Origin: Lachnospiraceae bacterium UBA1718
GTDB lineage: Bacteria > Bacillota > Clostridia > Lachnospirales > Lachnospiraceae
NCBI GenBank assembly: GCA_002317245.1
Contig: DCIU01000139.1
Location: 1 to 10,633 of the forward strand
Length of the DNA stretch: 10,633 bases
Reading direction: 5' to 3'
Below, piece after piece: positions 7,269 through 10,633 of the stretch. Both the position numbers and the translations under genes were made by a program. The notes under the pieces were generated by a model that saw only the letters and a list, made by a program, of their open reading frames with translations, did no database searches and had not been told where the DNA came from. Position 1 is the first letter of the stretch; each line of letters opens with the position of its first letter.

Positions 7269-8891
7269 ATGAGAGTAACTAATAAGATTATCCAGAATAA
7301 TTCAGTTAGTAATATCAATATTAATAAGACATATCAGGATAAACTGAACAATCAGATGTCAACTGAGAAGAAGATTGTTCGCCCATCTGATGATCCTGTT
7401 GTAGCTATCAGAGCACTTAGACTTCGTACTAATGTTAGTCAGGTTACACAGTATTATGAGAAGAACGTGCCTGACGCAGAGAGCTGGATGGATGTAACAG
7501 AGACAGCTCTGTCAACTGTATCAAGCGTACTTACTGACATGATTGAGCAGTGTACCAAGGGTTCTTCGGAAAAACTGACCACAACTGACCGTCAGACAAT
7601 ACTTGACGCTCTTACAGCCTTAAGGGATGAGGTATATTCTACAGGTAATGCAGATTATGCTGGAAGAAGCGTATTCACAGGTTACCGTACAGAGACAACT
7701 CTCATGTACACAGAGGCTGCCAACCAGAAGTATTCCATTACAGAGCAGATTAATAATGATGCAATGGATACGGTTAAGTATGTTAAGGGAATTGATAAGT
7801 TAAATAGTCTGAATGAGGGTAATTATAATTCTGCTGCAAATAAGGACGCAAAAGAGCAGGAGATACAAGAAGCATCGGTTCATCGTATTAGACTAGCTTA
7901 TGAAAACCTGGACGGTGATGTAGCACCGACAATCAGTCTATATGATACAACTGCTCCAGCAGGATTCAAGACTGCATATACAGCAACAGTATATTCCGAG
8001 AATGCTAATCCAACAGCATATGATAAGGTGATTGAAGACAATGCGGCTTCTCCTAAGGTTGAAAGCGTGTACCTTATTAAAGAGACAGGTGAACTGTTAA
8101 TCAGTGACGCGGTATATGATAAGCTTATGGCTCTTTCGGATGATGTGACAACACCTACACTTGATGAGTCGCAGATTCAGATTACATATGAGAAGTCTGT
8201 TTGGAAGAAGGGCGACCTTAGACCAGAGCATTACTTCGCTTGTAAGGATTTAAGCGCTGTTGATTCTTCTTGGACAGATCCGGATAAGATTGAAAAAGCA
8301 ACTATAAAATACAACCAGGACTACCTTAAGGGTATTGTTGAGAAACAGTCTATAGAGTATGATGTAGGTATAAACCAGAGCATCAGGGTTAATACAACCG
8401 CAGACGAAGTATTCACACATGCCATCGGCAGAGACGTTGACGATATTATCGCTGCCTTATCTGAAGTTAACGATATGGAAGCTACTATCGAGAGACTTAC
8501 CAAGATTAAGGAAGGTCTCGATGAGACTGCTACAGACTATAAGGATAATCTTGAGTCGATTACCAATCAGATTGATGCTGCTAATAAGGCTCTTACATAT
8601 CTGAAAGAGAAGATGCAGGGCTTATTCGAGTCTAATATTACTAATATGCAGAACCACCTTAACAAGGCTAACGAGGCAACTACTGCATGTGGTACCAGAC
8701 AGAAGAAGCTTGAGCTTATTAATAACAGACTTATGAGTCAGAAGACTAACTTCGAGACCTTAGAGTCTGAGAATGAGAACGTAGATTTAACAGAGATTGC
8801 TATTAAGCTTAGTTCTGCCGAGCTTACATACCAGGCAGCCCTTATGAGTACTAGCAAGATTCTTCAGACATCACTTATGAACTACATCTAA
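7269..8891 (+). CDS. flgL: Flagellar hook-associated protein 3, FlgL (long form)
   Basis: FlgL (HAP3) forms the second junction ring, on which the flagellin filament is built. The N-terminus has the flagellin-like helix and the FlgL signature: MRVTNKIIQNNSV at 1-13 and KKIVRPSDDPVVAIRALRLR at 34-53. The C-terminal helix is complete at about 474-540 (CGTRQKKLELINNRL, then ESENENVDLTEIAIKLSSAE). At 540 residues it is well above the roughly 300 of enteric FlgL. The excess is an inserted central region, about 150-400, which includes GDLRPEHYFACKD near 315-327 and a beta-rich stretch before INQSIRVNTTADEVFTHAIG (368-387), a layout I associate with clostridial FlgL. The start follows GGGAGGA at 7257-7263. 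It sits 32 bases after the second flgK and 28 before fliW. Confidence 0.94.
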   Translation: MRVTNKIIQNNSVSNININKTYQDKLNNQMSTEKKIVRPSDDPVVAIRALRLRTNVSQVTQYYEKNVPDAESWMDVTETALSTVSSVLTDMIEQCTKGSSEKLTTTDRQTILDALTALRDEVYSTGNADYAGRSVFTGYRTETTLMYTEAANQKYSITEQINNDAMDTVKYVKGIDKLNSLNEGNYNSAANKDAKEQEIQEASVHRIRLAYENLDGDVAPTISLYDTTAPAGFKTAYTATVYSENANPTAYDKVIEDNAASPKVESVYLIKETGELLISDAVYDKLMALSDDVTTPTLDESQIQITYEKSVWKKGDLRPEHYFACKDLSAVDSSWTDPDKIEKATIKYNQDYLKGIVEKQSIEYDVGINQSIRVNTTADEVFTHAIGRDVDDIIAALSEVNDMEATIERLTKIKEGLDETATDYKDNLESITNQIDAANKALTYLKEKMQGLFESNITNMQNHLNKANEATTACGTRQKKLELINNRLMSQKTNFETLESENENVDLTEIAIKLSSAELTYQAALMSTSKILQTSLMNYI

Positions 8892-8892
8892 A

Positions 8893-8923
8893 TCATTAAT
8901 GTATACAGGAGGTTAATTAATGA
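8893..8923 (+). promoter_or_regulatory. Hairpin enclosing the fliW ribosome binding site, start codon in the stem
   Basis: TCATTAAT (8893-8900) and ATTAATGA (8916-8923) are exact reverse complements, giving an 8-bp stem around a 15-base loop (8901-8915). The loop contains TACAGGAGGT, the fliW Shine-Dalgarno, close to the known CsrA preference for ACA followed by GGA. The right arm contains the fliW ATG (8920-8922). The stem is A-U rich. Control of fliW, and through it csrA, by CsrA would be a feedback loop; that is inference from the structure and the neighbours. Confidence 0.45.
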
Positions 8924-9369
8924 AGATTACAACAAGAGTATTCGGTGAAATTGATATCGAGGAAGCTAAGATTATCCACTTCCAGGGTGGTATCGTAGGA
9001 TTCCCAGATCTTACAGACTTCGCACTTATTCATGATGCTGAGAAGGATGGAGAGACACCTATCAGATGGATGCAGTCAATGCAGGAGCCTAACTTCGCTA
9101 TGCCTGTTATGGATCCCCTTGCAGTATATCCAGATTACAACCCAGTTGTAGAGGATGAATTACTCAAGCCAATTGGCAGTCTCAATCCAGATTCTGTACT
9201 TGTACTTGTTACACTTACAGTACCTAAGGATGTTACTAAGATGAGCATTAACCTTCAGGCTCCATTTGTAATTAATGCAGATGAGCGTAAGGCTATTCAG
9301 CTTATCGTTGATACTGATAAGTATCCAGTTAGATTCCCTATTTACGATATTATTAAGAAGGAGGACTAA
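8920..9369 (+). CDS. fliW: Flagellar assembly factor FliW, CsrA antagonist
   Basis: FliW is a small cytoplasmic protein that binds either flagellin or CsrA. When flagellin is exported, freed FliW binds CsrA and relieves repression of its target mRNAs (shown in B. subtilis). The 149 residues are full length and carry the family motifs: IIHFQGGIVGFPDL at 18-31, W50 followed by P57-F-x-M-P, DPLAVYPDY at 65-73, and NLQAPFVINADERKAIQLIV at 111-130. The start follows AGGAGGTTA at 8908-8916. The gene ends two bases before the csrA ATG, so the antagonist and its target are made together, in the same order as in B. subtilis. The B. subtilis gene yviE, which sits between flgL and fliW, is absent. Confidence 0.96.
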   Translation: MKITTRVFGEIDIEEAKIIHFQGGIVGFPDLTDFALIHDAEKDGETPIRWMQSMQEPNFAMPVMDPLAVYPDYNPVVEDELLKPIGSLNPDSVLVLVTLTVPKDVTKMSINLQAPFVINADERKAIQLIVDTDKYPVRFPIYDIIKKED

Positions 9370-9371
9370 GT

Positions 9372-9593
9372 ATGTTAGCATTATCACGTAAGAAAAATGA
9401 AGCCCTCGTAATTAACAATAATATCGAGATCACAATCTTGGAGATTAAGGGCGATCAGGTTAAGATTGGTATTACAGCTCCTAAGGAGGTTCCAATCTAT
9501 CGTAAGGAAGTATACTTACAGATTCAGAAGGAGAACGAAGAGGCTATGAGCTCTGACAACCTTGTTGCTTTAGCTGATCTCTTCAGAAAGTAA
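9372..9593 (+). CDS. csrA: Translational regulator CsrA, with C-terminal FliW-binding extension
   Basis: CsrA is an RNA-binding homodimer that blocks translation by binding GGA motifs in hairpin loops over ribosome binding sites. The 73-residue protein starts MLALSRKKNEA and keeps L4 and R6. GDQVKIGITAPKEVPIYRKE follows at 27-46, keeping R44 and E46, the residues known to contact RNA in the family. After the core it has a tail, IQKENEEAMSSDNLVALADL (51-70). It resembles the extended C-terminus of Gram-positive CsrA, which is where FliW binds in Bacillus-type systems, and fits the adjacent fliW. The Shine-Dalgarno AAGGAGGA (9358-9365) lies within the end of fliW, so translation is likely coupled. 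Target candidates are seen at several leaders in this same window. Confidence 0.97.
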   Translation: MLALSRKKNEALVINNNIEITILEIKGDQVKIGITAPKEVPIYRKEVYLQIQKENEEAMSSDNLVALADLFRK

Positions 9594-9650
9594 GTCTGGA
9601 ACAGGACTAAAACTTCTTCACTTTTTTCGAGATTTTTTAACAGAAAGTGT

Positions 9651-9677
9651 TAATTTATCGTGAATAAATACCGATAT
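9651..9677 (+). promoter_or_regulatory. Probable sigma-28 promoter upstream of flaG-fliD
   Basis: CCGATAT at 9671-9677 is an exact match to the sigma-D -10 element, and TAAT at 9651-9654 with a 16-base spacer gives a -35 with one mismatch to TAAA. Spacing equals that of the flgM promoter at 2621. Transcription would begin near 9684, giving a leader of about 125 bases before flaG. Late filament genes such as flaG and fliD are normal sigma-28 targets. The -35 is imperfect, so the confidence is lower than for flgM. Confidence 0.68.
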
Positions 9678-9680
9678 AAA

Positions 9681-9710
9681 GGTTAGCAGGACTATTTTTG
9701 CCTGCTAACC
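9681..9710 (+). repeat. Perfect 10-bp inverted repeat at the predicted start of the flaG transcript
   Basis: GGTTAGCAGG (9681-9690) and CCTGCTAACC (9701-9710) are exact reverse complements separated by ten bases. This is the strongest stem in the window. It begins three bases after the -10 element, so it overlaps the expected start site. It could be a terminator for csrA transcripts (only a weak TTAATT follows), a 5'-end RNA hairpin, or a DNA operator whose half-sites are 20 bp apart centre to centre. A GGA (9689-9691) lies at the stem-loop junction. Confidence 0.65.
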
Positions 9711-9723
9711 TTAATTCGTATAT

Positions 9724-9751
9724 ATGAGAATCGCCGCGGATTTCTCATGGA
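9724..9751 (+). promoter_or_regulatory. Second flaG leader hairpin with GGA in the loop, followed by another GGA
   Basis: ATGAGAA (9724-9730) and TTCTCAT (9742-9748) form a perfect 7-bp stem around the 11-base loop TCGCCGCGGAT, which contains GGA at 9738-9740. A further GGA lies just after the stem in CATGGATAC (9749-9751), similar to the known AnGGAnG core of CsrA sites. These lie about 45-60 bases upstream of the GGA in the flaG ribosome binding site. The role as CsrA sites is inference. Confidence 0.42.
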
Positions 9752-9783
9752 TACGAGTGAAGGGTCGGGGGTAATTTTTTTAG

Positions 9784-9808
9784 AATGATTACATGGAGGT
9801 GAATCATT
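9784..9808 (+). promoter_or_regulatory. Hairpin enclosing the flaG ribosome binding site, likely CsrA target
   Basis: AATGATT (9784-9790) and AATCATT (9802-9808) form a perfect 7-bp stem directly next to the flaG ATG at 9809. The 11-base loop ACATGGAGGTG holds the Shine-Dalgarno GGAGG (9795-9799). ACA-N-GGA-N-GU is the published high-affinity core for CsrA in E. coli, and the loop reads ACA-T-GGA-G-GT, a full match. CsrA bound here would block ribosome entry. This is the best single CsrA candidate in the window. Confidence 0.55.
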
Positions 9809-10234
9809 ATGGCAATCGAACCAGTAGGAACAATGACAGCAATGCAGGTACAGTCAACAGTTAAAGTTGCACCTGTAGACACAAGCAGCTCTAAGAACAT
9901 GGATGTCGCAGCAGAGAGCACAACTACACCTAAGCTTGATGAGACTACTATTGCAGTAGCTAAGGCTTACGAAGGTAATGCAGAGAACAGACAGGATGAC
10001 AGCCAGAAGGAGCCGGATCAGGAGGCACTTAAGAAGGCTGTTGAGAATATCAACAAGAATATGGTTAATACTTCAGCAGTATATGGTATTCATGAAGGAA
10101 CTAACCGTGTAACTATCAAGATTGTTGATAAGGAGACTCATAAGACAATCAAGGAGCTTCCACCAGAGAAGACACTCGATATGATTACAAGAGTGTGGGA
10201 GATGGCAGGACTTCTCGTTGATGAGAAGAGATAG
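9809..10234 (+). CDS. flaG: FlaG family flagellar protein
   Basis: FlaG proteins are small flagellar factors encoded near fliD; loss affects filament length in some species, but the biochemical role is unclear. The conserved C-terminal domain occupies about residues 71-141: LKKAVENINKNM (74-85), then VTIKIVDKETHKTIKELPPE (101-120), and the terminal block MITRVWEMAGLLVDEK (125-140). The N-terminal 70 residues are low-complexity and polar, rich in T, S, A, Q and E, and probably unstructured. The start follows the GGAGG at 9795-9799, which sits in a hairpin loop. The stop codon overlaps the Shine-Dalgarno of fliD, so the two genes form a tight pair, probably driven by the sigma-28 promoter at 9651. 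Confidence 0.92.
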   Translation: MAIEPVGTMTAMQVQSTVKVAPVDTSSSKNMDVAAESTTTPKLDETTIAVAKAYEGNAENRQDDSQKEPDQEALKKAVENINKNMVNTSAVYGIHEGTNRVTIKIVDKETHKTIKELPPEKTLDMITRVWEMAGLLVDEKR

Positions 10235-10242
10235 GAGGTCCC

Positions 10243-10633
10243 ATGGCAATTAGATTATCAGGAATGAATTCTGGACTCGATACAGATTCTATCGTAACAG
10301 AATTAGTTAAAGCGAAATCAACTAAGAAGACTAACTTGGAGAAGGAACAGAAGAAGCTGTCCTGGACACAGGATGCCTGGAAGAGCCTTAACTCTAAGAT
10401 CTATAGCTTCTATAGCAAGACACTTAGTAATACAAGACTTCAGTCAGACTATATTAAGAAGACTACTAAGGCCAGCAATTCGGCAGTTACAGTTGTAACA
10501 GGTAATAAGGCACCTAACTGTGTACAGGAACTTGAGATTAAGAGCATGGCTAAGGCTGGTTACCATACAGGTAATAAGATTGAGAGCCCTGCAGATGTAA
10601 CTGGATCTACAAAGCTTTCAGATCTTGGTATTG
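10243..10633 (+). CDS. fliD: Flagellar filament cap protein FliD, N-terminal part (3' end outside window)
   Basis: FliD (HAP2) is exported to the filament tip, where it caps the filament and inserts flagellin. The frame opens at ATG 10243 after TAGGAGGT (10232-10239), whose first three bases are the flaG stop, and stays open to the window end (130 codons). The N-terminus MAIRLSGMNSGLDTDSIVTE is the family signature. It is followed by a heptad-like helix (about 24-60, with KKLSWTQDAWKSLNSKI) and the start of the D1 region with VQELEIKSMAKA near 106-117. The C-terminal domains are not visible, so completeness cannot be judged. Confidence 0.95.
   Translation, partial: MAIRLSGMNSGLDTDSIVTELVKAKSTKKTNLEKEQKKLSWTQDAWKSLNSKIYSFYSKTLSNTRLQSDYIKKTTKASNSAVTVVTGNKAPNCVQELEIKSMAKAGYHTGNKIESPADVTGSTKLSDLGI

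Noticed and set aside
9637..9653. TTAACA-GAAAG-TGTTAA inverted repeat overlapping the flaG -35 element
   Set aside because: It is a short, A-T rich 6-bp repeat in very A-T rich DNA; not strong enough to call an operator or hairpin.
9762..9781. G-rich run followed by seven T as an intrinsic terminator
   Set aside because: No C-rich partner upstream can pair with the G-rich run, so no terminator stem forms.
9747..9788. 13-codon ORF (ATG at 9747) in the flaG leader, ending seven bases before the flaG Shine-Dalgarno, as a possible leader peptide
   Set aside because: There is only a poor GCGGA-like site upstream and no biased codon run. Its stop does overlap the flaG hairpin, but short ORFs of this size arise by chance.
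9594..9808. Cyclic di-GMP riboswitch upstream of flaG
   Set aside because: Such riboswitches occur in clostridial flagellar leaders, but I could not find the conserved GEMM core elements; the leader is made of simple hairpins.
10211..10228. CTTCTC-GTTGAT-GAGAAG hairpin just before the fliD ribosome binding site
   Set aside because: It lies in codons for the conserved LLVDEK end of FlaG and has no GGA in its loop, so chance is the simpler explanation.

Overview
The window is a flagellar and chemotaxis gene cluster from a motile, low-to-mid-GC Gram-positive bacterium. All genes are on the + strand. Gene order (flgM-flgN-flgK-flgL-fliW-csrA) follows the late flagellar operon of Bacillus subtilis. 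AGGAGG-type ribosome binding sites, heavy AGA/AAG/CTT codon use and the long clostridial type of FlgL suggest a Clostridia member, most likely Lachnospiraceae (Roseburia/Butyrivibrio/Lachnospira-like). The genus is inference, not shown by the sequence.

Region 1 (1-2572) is the end of a chemotaxis operon: the 3' part of cheA (ATPase end plus the P5 CheW-like domain), cheW, and a chemoreceptor gene whose ATG overlaps the cheW stop. The receptor has two membrane segments with almost nothing between them, so it has no extracytoplasmic ligand-binding domain. Region 2 (2573-2692) holds a perfect 10-bp stem-loop and then a consensus sigma-D/sigma-28 promoter (TAAA-N16-CCGATAA). Region 3 (2693-9593) is a tight seven-gene unit: flgM (anti-sigma-28), flgN (junction-protein chaperone), two tandem complete flgK paralogues, a long flgL, and the fliW-csrA regulatory pair. 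Region 4 (9594-9808) is a structured intergenic leader with a second probable sigma-28 promoter. Region 5 (9809-end) is flaG followed by the start of fliD (filament cap).

Together the genes encode the step between a finished hook and filament growth: release of sigma-28 from FlgM, delivery of junction proteins by FlgN, assembly of FlgK/FlgL and the FliD cap, and translational tuning by the FliW-CsrA switch. No flagellin gene is present in the window.

The most interesting signal is post-transcriptional. Three ribosome binding sites (receptor gene, fliW, flaG) are each enclosed by a perfect 7-8 bp AU-rich inverted repeat that puts a GGA-containing Shine-Dalgarno sequence in a hairpin loop, the classic form of a CsrA target. 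The flaG leader carries further GGA hairpins upstream, and the flgL leader has a GGA triloop hairpin. I propose, as inference, that CsrA encoded here controls several genes of this locus, including fliW. All structures were found by eye and were not folded or tested against shuffled controls.
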